DNA of 64,000 nucleotides from Muribaculaceae bacterium (GTDB lineage: Bacteria > Bacteroidota > Bacteroidia > Bacteroidales > Muribaculaceae): the NCBI GenBank assembly GCA_009775265.1, contig VSPG01000001.1:124001-188000 (forward strand), given 5' to 3'. Positions 35,220 to 43,343 of the stretch are shown here, one piece after another. The notes under the pieces are model-generated. The model ran no database searches. It saw only the letters and a program-made list of their open reading frames with translations, and was not told the origin of the DNA. Every line of letters starts with the position of its first letter. Position 1 is the stretch's first letter. The position numbers and the translations under genes were made by a program.

Positions 35220-35519
35220 CTATTTAGCCAATGTTTTCAGCATTGCTTCTGTGTCTTTCGCGATTTGTTGTGGTGAAAGCCTGCATTCGCTCAGAAGGTC
35301 GGCAATCGCATATTGGTTACGGAATTCTTTCGGTAGTCCGTAGCATGCTACACGCATGGCCGACGTGCCGTAGAACGCCGCCACTTTTTCTCCGAAGCCG
35401 CCTGCAAGGCAACCATCCTCTAACGTAATGACGAGTGAGTGGTCGTTTTCAAATTCTCGAAGCATTCCTTCGTCAAGGCCTTTGATGTCGGCTGGAGTTT
35501 TTATTTCTTTTAAGTCCAT
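35220..35519 (-). CDS. Stand-alone DXS C-terminal (transketolase-C-like) domain protein
   Basis: A 99-residue protein. LVITLEDGCLAGGFGEKVA and YGLPKEFRNQYAIADLLSE, followed by LSPQQIAKDTEAML, match the order and spacing of the C-terminal domain of 1-deoxy-D-xylulose-5-phosphate synthase (EDG-x-GGFG and GIPD-F motifs). The thiamine-diphosphate and pyrimidine-binding domains are absent and there is no room for them upstream, so this is not a broken full-length gene within the window. The transketolase C domain normally helps dimerisation and regulation. It is 54 bases downstream of the hypothetical gene at 35574. Role unknown; a regulator or partner of DXS is conceivable. Confidence 0.75.
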   Translation of the reverse strand: MDLKEIKTPADIKGLDEGMLREFENDHSLVITLEDGCLAGGFGEKVAAFYGTSAMRVACYGLPKEFRNQYAIADLLSECRLSPQQIAKDTEAMLKTLAK

Positions 35520-35573
35520 ATAATTAAAACGTGAGCCGGTGATTGGTTGGTGCGGAACGGGGTGTTGTTTGTG

Positions 35574-35933
35574 TCAGTTAGAGAGTTTTTGTCGCAGCCT
35601 ATCTATAAAACTGTCGCCAACAGGCTTTAGATTGACCGAAACACGGTTGTCTTTTTTGTTCAGAAATATTATAGATGAATGCATCACTATCGCTACCCAT
35701 TCTTCAAAAGGGACTATGGCGTGTATGCGGTGCATTGGCAGGCGGTGGAACGGCGATTTTTCGTCAATGCTGCCTATCACCAGCTCGGCCCGCATGTTGT
35801 CGTCTATGTCTACACTCACGTCATGATGAGGCGATGTAGCATCAAACAACAGAGGCATGTCGAGATAATCGAGGCTTTTCGGAGCCTTGTTATATTTTTT
35901 GTATAATGCGTCAATTACCTGCTGAGTTATCAT
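35574..35933 (-). CDS. Hypothetical protein (119 aa), partner of the DXS-C-like gene
   Basis: A small soluble protein beginning MITQQVIDALYKKYNKAPKS, with a mixed alpha/beta pattern and segments such as HRIHAIVPFEEWVAIVMHSSIIFLNKK. No known domain is recognised and there is no signal peptide. A TAATTTTG box on the minus strand (36030-36023) could drive it and the following gene with a leader of about 80 bases. Shared transcription with the DXS-C-like gene is inferred from the 54-base gap. Confidence 0.65.
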   Translation of the reverse strand: MITQQVIDALYKKYNKAPKSLDYLDMPLLFDATSPHHDVSVDIDDNMRAELVIGSIDEKSPFHRLPMHRIHAIVPFEEWVAIVMHSSIIFLNKKDNRVSVNLKPVGDSFIDRLRQKLSN

Positions 35934-36154
35934 CTTGTTCTTAACTCTTTATTGGAAAAAATGATTTTTTTATGCGGCGACAATAGACGCCTCGCTACCA
36001 TAGGCAGTTTGAAATAATAACCCAAAATTATGCATTAAGTTTTGATTCGTTGACACTTTTAAAAATATTTTACGATTGTAGCAATTCTGTAACAACACCC
36101 GTGGTAAAACCGTGCTTAAGCAGGGCGTATGTAAATCATAAAAAACGTTCAGCA

Positions 36155-36186
36155 TTTCTCTATTTCAGGCCGAATGAGTAACTTTA
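36155..36186 (+). promoter_or_regulatory. Likely promoter of the porin gene
   Basis: TTTC (36155-36158) and TAACTTTA (36179-36186) with a 20-base spacer, one mismatch in each element, 35 bases before the ATG at 36221. Confidence 0.45.
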
Positions 36187-36220
36187 CAGCGTGGTTCTGT
36201 TGGCCATAGACTTGTTAATA

Positions 36221-37261
36221 ATGATTATGCAAACATTCCGATACAGAATTCTGTTTTTTCTGCTCTCGTTTTTTATATGCGCAAATTGTGCGGCTGCAGC
36301 AGACAGCACGGCGTCCTTAAAGAAGTATATGCCGGAAGTGCATGCCACACTCCGTGCACGTTATGAAATATCCACTGCCGATGGCGACGGTCGTTTTCAG
36401 GTGCGCAACGCCCGTGTAAATCTTAAAGGAAACATTGCAGATTTTCTTGGATATTATTTCCAGGCCGATTTTTGCGATCGTGGTTCGTTCAGAATGTTGG
36501 ATGCATACGCTATTTTTAGTCCGTCAAAGCATGTCAGGATTATGGCAGGTCAAATGCGTGTGCCGCTTTCTGTAGACGCTTCACGCTCTGTGCACACTTA
36601 TTGGTTCGCTAACCGCTCGTTGTCCAATCGCGACATGTGGTCGTCGCGCCGGGTAGGCCTGAAGGCACGTTATTCATTTGCATTGCTGAACGCGCCTGCT
36701 TTTGTGGAAGGAGGGATCTTCAATTCTGCATCCACGTCGTCGCAAACAGGATGGAGCGACAGCTATACTTATGCGGTAATAGGAGCTGCCACATTCGGTT
36801 CGTGGACTCCCGAAATAGGATTCCAGTCTAAGGAAACAGGCAATACACGGGTGAACCTGTGGAACGCGTCGCTTACATGGAAATACGGCTTATGGGAGGC
36901 GGAAGGCGAGTTTTTGTATAAAATATACAGCTCTGATGCGGCTGTCTCCACTAAAGCTTTTAATATAATGGCCCGCCGCTTTTTCCCAATAAAATGTCCG
37001 TACGCCGACCGCGTATCACTTGATATGCGTTTCGACGGCACGAGCGACAACTGCGATGGAGAGCGGGACGATGCCGGAGAGCTCCTTGTCACTCAGACAT
37101 CGCGTATGAGACTCACAGCCGGCACTACTCTGGCATATCTGCGCGGTCCCGTGCAAGCGCATCTCCGTCTGAACTACGAACAGTATTTCCATGACAAATC
37201 ACATGTATATTCCACATCTGATTCCAATAGGCTTTGTCTTGAGCTTATGCTGCATTTCTGA
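36221..37261 (+). CDS. Phosphate-selective-type porin (OprO/OprP family)
   Basis: A 346-residue outer-membrane barrel. The start at 36221 gives a signal peptide (MIMQTFRYRILFFLLSFFIC, cut near CAAAAD). The N-terminal strands (RFQVRNARVNLKGNIADFLGYYFQADF) region and the AGQMRVPLS motif are typical of the OprO/OprP group in Bacteroidales, and the protein ends LCLELMLHF with a terminal aromatic residue as barrel proteins do. Substrate is uncertain; family members pass phosphate or polyphosphate, but many Bacteroidales copies are unassigned. Confidence 0.85.
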   Translation: MIMQTFRYRILFFLLSFFICANCAAAADSTASLKKYMPEVHATLRARYEISTADGDGRFQVRNARVNLKGNIADFLGYYFQADFCDRGSFRMLDAYAIFSPSKHVRIMAGQMRVPLSVDASRSVHTYWFANRSLSNRDMWSSRRVGLKARYSFALLNAPAFVEGGIFNSASTSSQTGWSDSYTYAVIGAATFGSWTPEIGFQSKETGNTRVNLWNASLTWKYGLWEAEGEFLYKIYSSDAAVSTKAFNIMARRFFPIKCPYADRVSLDMRFDGTSDNCDGERDDAGELLVTQTSRMRLTAGTTLAYLRGPVQAHLRLNYEQYFHDKSHVYSTSDSNRLCLELMLHF

Positions 37262-37271
37262 TATGCGATTA

Positions 37272-37303
37272 TTTGGCATATTGACTACCATTAAGTAACT
37301 TTG
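37272..37303 (+). promoter_or_regulatory. Promoter of the hydrolase-MurF-Ddl operon
   Basis: TTTG (37272-37275), 20 bases, TAACTTTG (37296-37303): a perfect match. Transcription would start near 37310, only about six bases before the ATG at 37316, so the message is close to leaderless. Confidence 0.8.
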
Positions 37304-37315
37304 CAACACGAAAAG

Positions 37316-38077
37316 ATGGAAAGTTTTGTAGAAATAGACGGAATCCGCATGTGCTACCGTAAAACCGGAGAAGGCAGGCCTTTCATCCTTATGCACGGAT
37401 GGGGATGTTCGATGGACACGGTTGCGTCTGTCGAGAGAGTGGCCGCAGAAACACACACAGTGTACAACATCGATTTTCCGGGTTTTGGCAAATCTGCGGA
37501 ACCTGACGATGTATGGGGTGTGGAGCGCTACGCATCTTTTATGGAGAAGTTCGCATCTGAAATGGGCATCTCTCATCCGGTACTTGCCGGACACTCTTTC
37601 GGCGGCAGGGTCGGAATAGTCATGGCCTCGCATATTCCGGTCGACAAACTTATACTTATTGATGCGGCAGGAGTAAAGCCGCGTCGCAGCATACGATATT
37701 ATATGCGAGTGTACGGCTTCAAGGCAATGAAGGCGTTGTGCCATATCGTGATGCCTAAAGATAAAGCCGAGGCTGCTATTGAGAGATGGCGTAAGCGGAA
37801 AGCGTCCGCCGACTATGCTTCTGCATCGCCGCGTATGCGCTCCATATTGAGCCGTGTCGTGAACGAGGACCTGTGTCACATGATGCCGCAGATTAAAGCT
37901 CCCACGCTGCTTGTGTGGGGTGAGGACGATACCGCTACTCCCATGGCTGACGCAAAGCGCATGGAGAAGCTGATTCCCGGTTCCGGATTGGTAAGCTTCC
38001 CCGGCTGTGGCCATTACAGTTTTTTGGATAATCCCGTGCAGTTTTCGGCTGTGCTCCGTAGTTTCCTCAATTCCTGA
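37316..38077 (+). CDS. Alpha/beta hydrolase of the MurF-Ddl operon
   Basis: A 253-residue cytoplasmic alpha/beta hydrolase from the ATG at 37316. The oxyanion motif LMHGWGCSM, nucleophile elbow AGHSFGGR, acid in WGEDDTATP and His in GCGHYSFLDNP form a full triad. Substrate unknown. Only five bases separate it from the membrane MurF gene, so a role with cell-wall precursors is likely by context, perhaps on a lipid- or peptide-linked ester; this is inference. Confidence 0.87.
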   Translation: MESFVEIDGIRMCYRKTGEGRPFILMHGWGCSMDTVASVERVAAETHTVYNIDFPGFGKSAEPDDVWGVERYASFMEKFASEMGISHPVLAGHSFGGRVGIVMASHIPVDKLILIDAAGVKPRRSIRYYMRVYGFKAMKALCHIVMPKDKAEAAIERWRKRKASADYASASPRMRSILSRVVNEDLCHMMPQIKAPTLLVWGEDDTATPMADAKRMEKLIPGSGLVSFPGCGHYSFLDNPVQFSAVLRSFLNS

Positions 38078-38082
38078 GACAG

Positions 38083-39678
38083 ATGATAGAAATTATTTAT
38101 TACGTAGGTATGGCCGCCGCAGCTGCAGGGCTGGTTTACGAATTACGCCGCGACCTTATGATGTTGCAGCAGAATTCATATTTCAACAACCGCTATCGCA
38201 ATTGGCTTAGAGAATCCGGCGACACTACCTCGGTATGGCGCATTGTCGGTCTTGCCGTGCTGCTGTTTTCCTTAAGCCGCTTTGCCGGAGGTGTGGCAGG
38301 AATGGTTTTGATGGGAACTTTCGGTATGGCTACAGCGATTCGTCTTGGTGTTGCAAAATATAAAAAACCTCTTGTATGGACGGCACGGGCTAAACGAATA
38401 TATGGCGTGACAGCGGGGCTGTCTGTCCTGCTTTTGTGTGCTGCCTTGGCGCTTTTAGGCGGTTTTGGAGCGGAGTCGAATTTTTATGTGGCAGCCTCTG
38501 TCTGCACGGCTTGCTATTGCGGGTCGCACATCCTGTTGCTTGCCGCCAATATGTTGCTTCGCCCCGTAGAGCGCAGTATCAACCGCCGATATATCAATGA
38601 TGCGGCTGATCGTCTGCGCTCTATGCCGGATTTGAAAATAATAGGTGTCACCGGCAGTTATGGCAAAACCAGCACCAAACATTTTCTGCATCGTATCCTT
38701 TCCGAGCATTTTGACACACTCATGACCCCCGGAAGTTATAATACCACCCTTGGGGTTGTGCGCACCATACGGGAGATGCTAAAGCCGTATAATGAGGTGT
38801 TCATTGTTGAAATGGGAGCAAAGCAGTCGGGCGACATACGCGAGATATGCGACATCGTGCATCCACATATAGGCATTGTGACTGCGGTCGGTCCTCAGCA
38901 TCTTGAATCGTTTGGCAGCATTGAGGCTGTGCAGGCCACCAAATTTGAACTTGTTGACGCCTTGCCGCCGGATGGTATGGCCTTTGTCAATGACGATTTT
39001 GAATACATTGCGTCGCGTTCTGTCGGAAATGTGCACTGCGAACGCTACACATGCAATTCCGCAGCGAATGCCTCATGGAAAGCCGGCAACATTGTGTATG
39101 GAGCGGACGGCACCTCATTTGAAGTCGAGGGCCCGGATGGTTATAGTCTGAAATTGCATACCCGTCTTTTGGGAGAAGCGAATATTTCCGATTTGCTCGC
39201 GGCTGTAGCTGTAGCGCATTCAATGGGTGTGCCCGATGATAGAATCCGTTATGCTGTTTCACAGATTCAGCCCGTGGAACACCGTCTTAGCATAAAGCGC
39301 ACCCCTGGCGGACTTACCATAGTGGATGATGCCTATAACAGTAATCCGGTAGGCTCGCGCATGGCCATGGAGGTGCTGGGCGGCATGACCGGAGGCAAGC
39401 GCATAGTAGTGACCCCCGGTATGATTGAACTTGGAGAGCGCCAGCACGAGCTTAACGCGGAGTTCGGTCGCAATGTGGCGCGCAATGCCGATTGTGCCAT
39501 AATAGTAGGGCGCTACAACCGTGATGCCATATCGGAAGGCATTGACGATGTGAAAACACCTGCGCTTGATGTGCATTATGTCGACAGTTTCGCCGATGCG
39601 CAGGCGCTGCTTTCTAAAGTGGCCGCTCCCGGCGACACAGTTCTTTACGAAAACGATTTACCCGATACATTTAAATAA
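38083..39678 (+). CDS. murF: Membrane-anchored MurF-type ligase
   Basis: A 531-residue protein: about 165 residues with four transmembrane segments (EIIYYVGMAAAAAGLVYEL; IVGLAVLLFSLSRFAGGVAG; GVTAGLSVLLLCAALALLGG; the CYCGSHILLLAANML stretch), then a complete Mur ligase core. The ATP loop IGVTGSYGKTSTKHF, the EMGAKQSGDI motif, GPQHLESFGS, and DDAYNSNPVGS are all present. MurF adds D-Ala-D-Ala to UDP-MurNAc-tripeptide; usual MurF is soluble and about 430-450 residues. The next gene makes D-Ala-D-Ala. Whether this is the main MurF or a second, membrane-tied enzyme cannot be told from this window. Confidence 0.87.
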   Translation: MIEIIYYVGMAAAAAGLVYELRRDLMMLQQNSYFNNRYRNWLRESGDTTSVWRIVGLAVLLFSLSRFAGGVAGMVLMGTFGMATAIRLGVAKYKKPLVWTARAKRIYGVTAGLSVLLLCAALALLGGFGAESNFYVAASVCTACYCGSHILLLAANMLLRPVERSINRRYINDAADRLRSMPDLKIIGVTGSYGKTSTKHFLHRILSEHFDTLMTPGSYNTTLGVVRTIREMLKPYNEVFIVEMGAKQSGDIREICDIVHPHIGIVTAVGPQHLESFGSIEAVQATKFELVDALPPDGMAFVNDDFEYIASRSVGNVHCERYTCNSAANASWKAGNIVYGADGTSFEVEGPDGYSLKLHTRLLGEANISDLLAAVAVAHSMGVPDDRIRYAVSQIQPVEHRLSIKRTPGGLTIVDDAYNSNPVGSRMAMEVLGGMTGGKRIVVTPGMIELGERQHELNAEFGRNVARNADCAIIVGRYNRDAISEGIDDVKTPALDVHYVDSFADAQALLSKVAAPGDTVLYENDLPDTFK

Positions 39679-39688
39679 GAGCATAGAA

Positions 39689-40882
39689 ATGAAAACCGTC
39701 ATAGGCGTGTTTTTCGGCGGACGAAGCACCGAGCACGAAATTTCAGTAATATCAGCCAATCAGGCCATGGCCGCAATTGACGAGAACCGCTTCAGCGTTG
39801 TACCAGTCTACATTACTAAAGACGGACGTTGGTTCACCGGCGCTGCGTTGCGCGATGTGGCCAACTTCCGCGACATTAACGCTCTGCTTGAAAAATGCAC
39901 ACAGGTGTATATGCGTCCGTCATATGGCGATTTCAACCTATACCGCAGTCGGCATAGATTTTTCGGAAATGACGTGGTTGCCACTTTTGATGCCGCAATA
40001 CCTGTCCTGCATGGTTCCAATGGTGAGGATGGCATCTTTGAAGGCGTATTGGAAACCATAGGTCTGCCATATGCCGGTTGCAACACCCTTGCTTCGGCCA
40101 ATGGCATGGATAAAATCACGATGAAAATGATACTGCAGGCAAATGACGTGCCGGTGGTGCCTTATGTGTGGTTTACCGACCGTCAATGGGACGCCCGCCG
40201 CGACGAAATGATTTCTGCTGTAGAAAGTCGGCTCGGCTATCCTGTGATAGTGAAACCGGCCAATTTGGGCTCGAGTGTTGGCATTGGCCGGGCAAAAGAC
40301 CGCGAGCAGCTGCTCGAACGTGTAGCGGACGCTCAACGCTATTCATCGCGAATAGTCGTGGAACATATGGTGGACGACCTTCAGGAAATCAACTGCTCGG
40401 TGCTTGGCGATTGCGACAGCTACGAGACATCCGTTCTTGAAGAACCCATAAAAAGCGGCGAGATTCTCAGCTATACGGACAAGTACATGGGCGGTACGAA
40501 AGGTTCAGCGGGCATGCAGGCCGCTCAGAAACGGATACCGGCCGATTTGCCGGCGGACACTACCGAGCGCATACGTTTCCTTGCCGGTGAAACATTCCGG
40601 GTGCTGTCCTGCCATGGCGTCAGCCGTGTCGATATGATTGTGGACCGGAGCAACGGCAATATATATGTAAATGAGATTAATACTATCCCCGGTTCGCTTT
40701 CGTTCTATCTGTGGGAGGCTACAGGCCTTAGCTTTGCCAAGCTGATGGAACGCCTTGTGAGTCTGGCTCTTAAGCGCAAACGTGACCAGAGCCATAAAAC
40801 AGTGAGCTATGACCAGAATATATTCTCTTTGGGCGGCGGTCTGAAAGGTGCGAAAGGTTCAAAAGGCGTAAAACATATTTAG
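39689..40882 (+). CDS. ddl: D-alanine--D-alanine ligase (Ddl) with a long omega loop
   Basis: A 397-residue ATP-grasp ligase from the ATG at 39689, ten bases after MurF. Motifs: FFGGRSTEHEISVISA, VLHGSNGEDGIFEGVL, VIVKPANLGSSVGIG, VNEINTIPGSLSFYLWE. The omega loop reads ILSYTDKYMGGTKGSAGM, with a Lys-Tyr pair as in D-Ala ligases but longer than in typical Ddl. The C-terminal tail (GGGLKGAKGSKGVKHI) is low in complexity. It makes the D-Ala-D-Ala (or a variant dipeptide) used by MurF; the loop leaves specificity open. Confidence 0.92.
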   Translation: MKTVIGVFFGGRSTEHEISVISANQAMAAIDENRFSVVPVYITKDGRWFTGAALRDVANFRDINALLEKCTQVYMRPSYGDFNLYRSRHRFFGNDVVATFDAAIPVLHGSNGEDGIFEGVLETIGLPYAGCNTLASANGMDKITMKMILQANDVPVVPYVWFTDRQWDARRDEMISAVESRLGYPVIVKPANLGSSVGIGRAKDREQLLERVADAQRYSSRIVVEHMVDDLQEINCSVLGDCDSYETSVLEEPIKSGEILSYTDKYMGGTKGSAGMQAAQKRIPADLPADTTERIRFLAGETFRVLSCHGVSRVDMIVDRSNGNIYVNEINTIPGSLSFYLWEATGLSFAKLMERLVSLALKRKRDQSHKTVSYDQNIFSLGGGLKGAKGSKGVKHI

Positions 40883-40912
40883 AAAAACACCACATAAATT
40901 TTTAATACCACT

Positions 40913-40959
40913 TAAGTTTTCCGCTATGTGCTGTGCTACAGTGCATAGCGGAAAACTTA
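40913..40959 (+). terminator. Stem-loop after ddl, probable terminator
   Basis: Perfect 16-base arms (40913-40928 and 40944-40959; TAAGTTTTCCGCTATG) with a 15-base loop that can form its own small stem (CTGT/ACAG). There is no long T run after it, so efficiency is uncertain. Confidence 0.6.
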
Positions 40960-40993
40960 GCTTGCGAATGCGTGTTTTATCCATAAAATATGT

Positions 40994-41024
40994 TTTGAAG
41001 TATAAAAAAAACGTCGTAACTTTG
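40994..41024 (+). promoter_or_regulatory. Promoter of the HU-SPOR gene
   Basis: TTTG (40994-40997), 19 bases, TAACTTTG (41017-41024): perfect match. The GTG start at 41029 is only five bases on, so the message is probably leaderless. Confidence 0.8.
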
Positions 41025-41028
41025 TAAG

Positions 41029-42012
41029 GTGAATCGCGTAATACGACATATAGAATTTCTGCTTATGCAGCACGATTGTGTGATTGTGCCCGGTGTTGGC
41101 GCAGTGCTTGCACATCGCATGTCTGCAAGGTTCGACGAATCGGGAGAGCGTATGCTCAGTCCCGTGCGTTCGTTCACGTTCAACCCTTCGCTTTGCCATA
41201 ACGACGGAATGTTGGCGGCAAGCATCGCCCGGGCGGAAGGTTTGAGCTATGAGGCTGCTGCGCGAATCCTTGAAGCGGAAGTCGCAGAAATGCGTTTACG
41301 TCTTGATAATGATTCGCGTATGGTTCTCGGCCGCGTAGGCACATTGCTTCGAAATGCCGACGGCTCTATGCGCTTTGTCGTCGGCACTTTGCATAAGCAT
41401 TCCCCCTCTACCATGTGGTTGCCGGAGGTTAATCTGGAGGCTTTTGCCAAAGCGGAGAATACGGACTGCACCGTTGCCGTGAAACGTATGAATGTGCGCC
41501 CGCGCCGCATTCTTTCGAAAATTACAAAAATGGCTGCCGCTGTTACGGTGCTGTTTGCTGTGGGTGTCGCTCTCACCACTCCTATAAAGGTGGATAACGC
41601 GCAGTATGCGTCTCTCGGAGTTGAAAGCATTTCCCTCCGTAAAAGTGCTCCTGCTTTAATAGAATCTCCGGGCGAGGCCAAAGCTCCTGTCGTTTTGGTA
41701 TTGGAGCGCCATGATGATGCCGCTACCAGAGTTGATACGGCCGCTTATTCTGCGTTGCGTAATGCTGCGCGTGTAAAAACGCCGGCCGCTGCATCCGGGC
41801 GTTATTGCCTTGTTGTTGCTTCGCTTGCGAGCGAAAAAGAGGCCAGGCAGTTTATGGAAAATAGCAAAGATACATCTTTGGGCATCCTTGTTAAGGACGG
41901 GCGCTTTCGCGTCTATGCAGCCGAAGGTGCTACTATAGCGGATGTGCAAGCAGCCGCAAGCGCTTCCGGCGCAGACCGCCGTTTCCCCGACTCATGGGTG
42001 TGCCGAAGATAG
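41029..42012 (+). CDS. HU (CCDC81-like)-SPOR domain membrane protein
   Basis: A 327-residue protein starting with GTG; an in-frame stop at 41017 leaves no other start. Residues 1-135 match the HU/CCDC81-like DNA-binding domain (HIEFLLMQHDCVIVPGVGAVLAH, then VLGRVGTLLRN). One membrane segment (about 165-190, MAAAVTVLFAVGVALTTPI) is followed by a periplasmic linker and a C-terminal SPOR domain (YCLVVASLASEKEARQFM) that binds denuded septal glycan. A protein that could link DNA to the division site; the link is inference from domains. Confidence 0.82.
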   Translation: MNRVIRHIEFLLMQHDCVIVPGVGAVLAHRMSARFDESGERMLSPVRSFTFNPSLCHNDGMLAASIARAEGLSYEAAARILEAEVAEMRLRLDNDSRMVLGRVGTLLRNADGSMRFVVGTLHKHSPSTMWLPEVNLEAFAKAENTDCTVAVKRMNVRPRRILSKITKMAAAVTVLFAVGVALTTPIKVDNAQYASLGVESISLRKSAPALIESPGEAKAPVVLVLERHDDAATRVDTAAYSALRNAARVKTPAAASGRYCLVVASLASEKEARQFMENSKDTSLGILVKDGRFRVYAAEGATIADVQAAASASGADRRFPDSWVCRR

Positions 42013-42027
42013 GCATGACTCACGATT

Positions 42028-42567
42028 ATGGATAAACTCCACCAGTTATTTCTTAAGCGCCATAGCATACGGCGCTATTCCGACACGCCGGTAGAAGCGG
42101 ACCACGTTCGTCTGATTCTGCAGGCGGCGCTCCTTGCCCCAAGTTCAAAAAGCAAACGCCCGTGGCAGTTTGTGGTAGTAGAAAACAAAGATACTCTCGA
42201 CAGGCTTGCTGCCTGCAAGGATTTTGGAACTAAGCCTGTGTCGACCGCGGCGTTCGCCGTAGTTGTCGCCGCCGATTCTTCCTTGAGCGACTGTTTTGTG
42301 GAAGATGCCTCTATTGCAGCCGTGTTCATGCAGCTTCAGGCGGAAGAACTGGGGCTCGGTTCGTGCTGGATTCAGGTTCGCAACCGTTGTGCAGCAGACG
42401 GCACACCGGCCGAGGACATTGTGCGCGACACACTTTCCATTCCAGAAAATCTTACCGTGGAGTGCATAATAACAGTAGGACATAAGGATGAGGAACGACG
42501 GCCTGTCGATCCCGAAAAACTGCTTTGGGAGAAAGTGCACATAGAGCAGTGGAAGCCCCAGGAATAG
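42028..42567 (+). CDS. Nitroreductase-family FMN oxidoreductase
   Basis: A 179-residue protein with the short nitroreductase fold: FLKRHSIRRYSDTPVEADHV (phosphate-binding Arg-Arg), AALLAPSSKSKRPWQFVVV, and the C-terminal GHKDEERRP loop. It uses FMN and NAD(P)H to reduce quinones or nitro groups; the natural substrate is unknown. First of a four-gene run whose ends overlap or abut, 15 bases after the HU-SPOR gene. Confidence 0.9.
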   Translation: MDKLHQLFLKRHSIRRYSDTPVEADHVRLILQAALLAPSSKSKRPWQFVVVENKDTLDRLAACKDFGTKPVSTAAFAVVVAADSSLSDCFVEDASIAAVFMQLQAEELGLGSCWIQVRNRCAADGTPAEDIVRDTLSIPENLTVECIITVGHKDEERRPVDPEKLLWEKVHIEQWKPQE

Positions 42568-43343
42568 TATTTATAGGTTCCGGAAACGTCGCCTGCCATC
42601 TGGCGCGCGCTTTTAAAGATGCCGGAGCGAAAATAGTTCAGGTGTGTTCACGTACGGCTGCGAATGCCGAAAGCCTTGCCGGCTCTGTAGGGGCAATTGC
42701 GATAACAGAACTTTCGGAAGTCGATACTTCGGCCGATTTTTGTATTATATGTGTGGGCGACTCGGCCGTAGCCGGTGTGGCAGAGCGTTTGCCGCATATG
42801 GACGGTATCGTGCTGCACACGTCCGGAAGTGTGCCGATGGAAGTGCTTAAAGCCGCGTCGGAGCGGGTAGGGGTATTGTATCCTTTGCAGACATTCTCGA
42901 AAGGCAGGGCGCTTGATGTGGCAAAAGTTCCTTTTTTCACCGAAGCTTCAGAGGCGGAAGTCCTTGAGAGTGTCGACTCTTTGGCTTCAATGGTTTCCTG
43001 TTCGGTGCACCATGCCGACAGCTCTACCCGTCCGCTGCTTCATGTAGCCGGAGTTCTGGCCTGCAACTTTCCAAACTATCTTCTCGGATGTGCTGCCGAT
43101 GTCCTTGCCCGCGGAGGCTATAATCTTGATGTGCTGCGGCCGCTTGTGCAGGAAACTATAGACAAAGCTTTCACATCGGGGGCGGATTCTGCGCAGACGG
43201 GTCCCGCGCGGCGTGGCGACATGCACACTATCGCCATGCATGCGTCAATACTTCCTCCCATGCAGGCCGAAATATACAATATGCTTTCACGTGCCATAAT
43301 GCAACGACACAATATCATAGTAAATGAGCAAAATAAATTATAA
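42549..43343 (+). CDS. Rossmann-fold/DUF2520 protein
   Basis: A protein of about 264 residues if it starts at the GTG 42549 (VEAPGIVFIGSGNVACHL); a TTG at 42525 is the other choice. The N-terminal Rossmann domain (IGSGNVACHLARAF) resembles pyrroline-5-carboxylate reductase/prephenate dehydrogenase, and the C-terminal domain (LLHVAGVLACNFPNYLLG, TGPARRGD) is DUF2520. NAD(P) binding is likely; the reaction is unknown. It overlaps nitroreductase by 19 bases and the HAD gene by 20. Confidence 0.85.
   Translation: MEAPGIVFIGSGNVACHLARAFKDAGAKIVQVCSRTAANAESLAGSVGAIAITELSEVDTSADFCIICVGDSAVAGVAERLPHMDGIVLHTSGSVPMEVLKAASERVGVLYPLQTFSKGRALDVAKVPFFTEASEAEVLESVDSLASMVSCSVHHADSSTRPLLHVAGVLACNFPNYLLGCAADVLARGGYNLDVLRPLVQETIDKAFTSGADSAQTGPARRGDMHTIAMHASILPPMQAEIYNMLSRAIMQRHNIIVNEQNKL

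Noticed and set aside
35220..35519. Truncated dxs pseudogene
   Set aside because: The frame is intact with a start, no DXS N-terminal remnant is found in the flanking 500 bases, and the gene keeps its own terminator.
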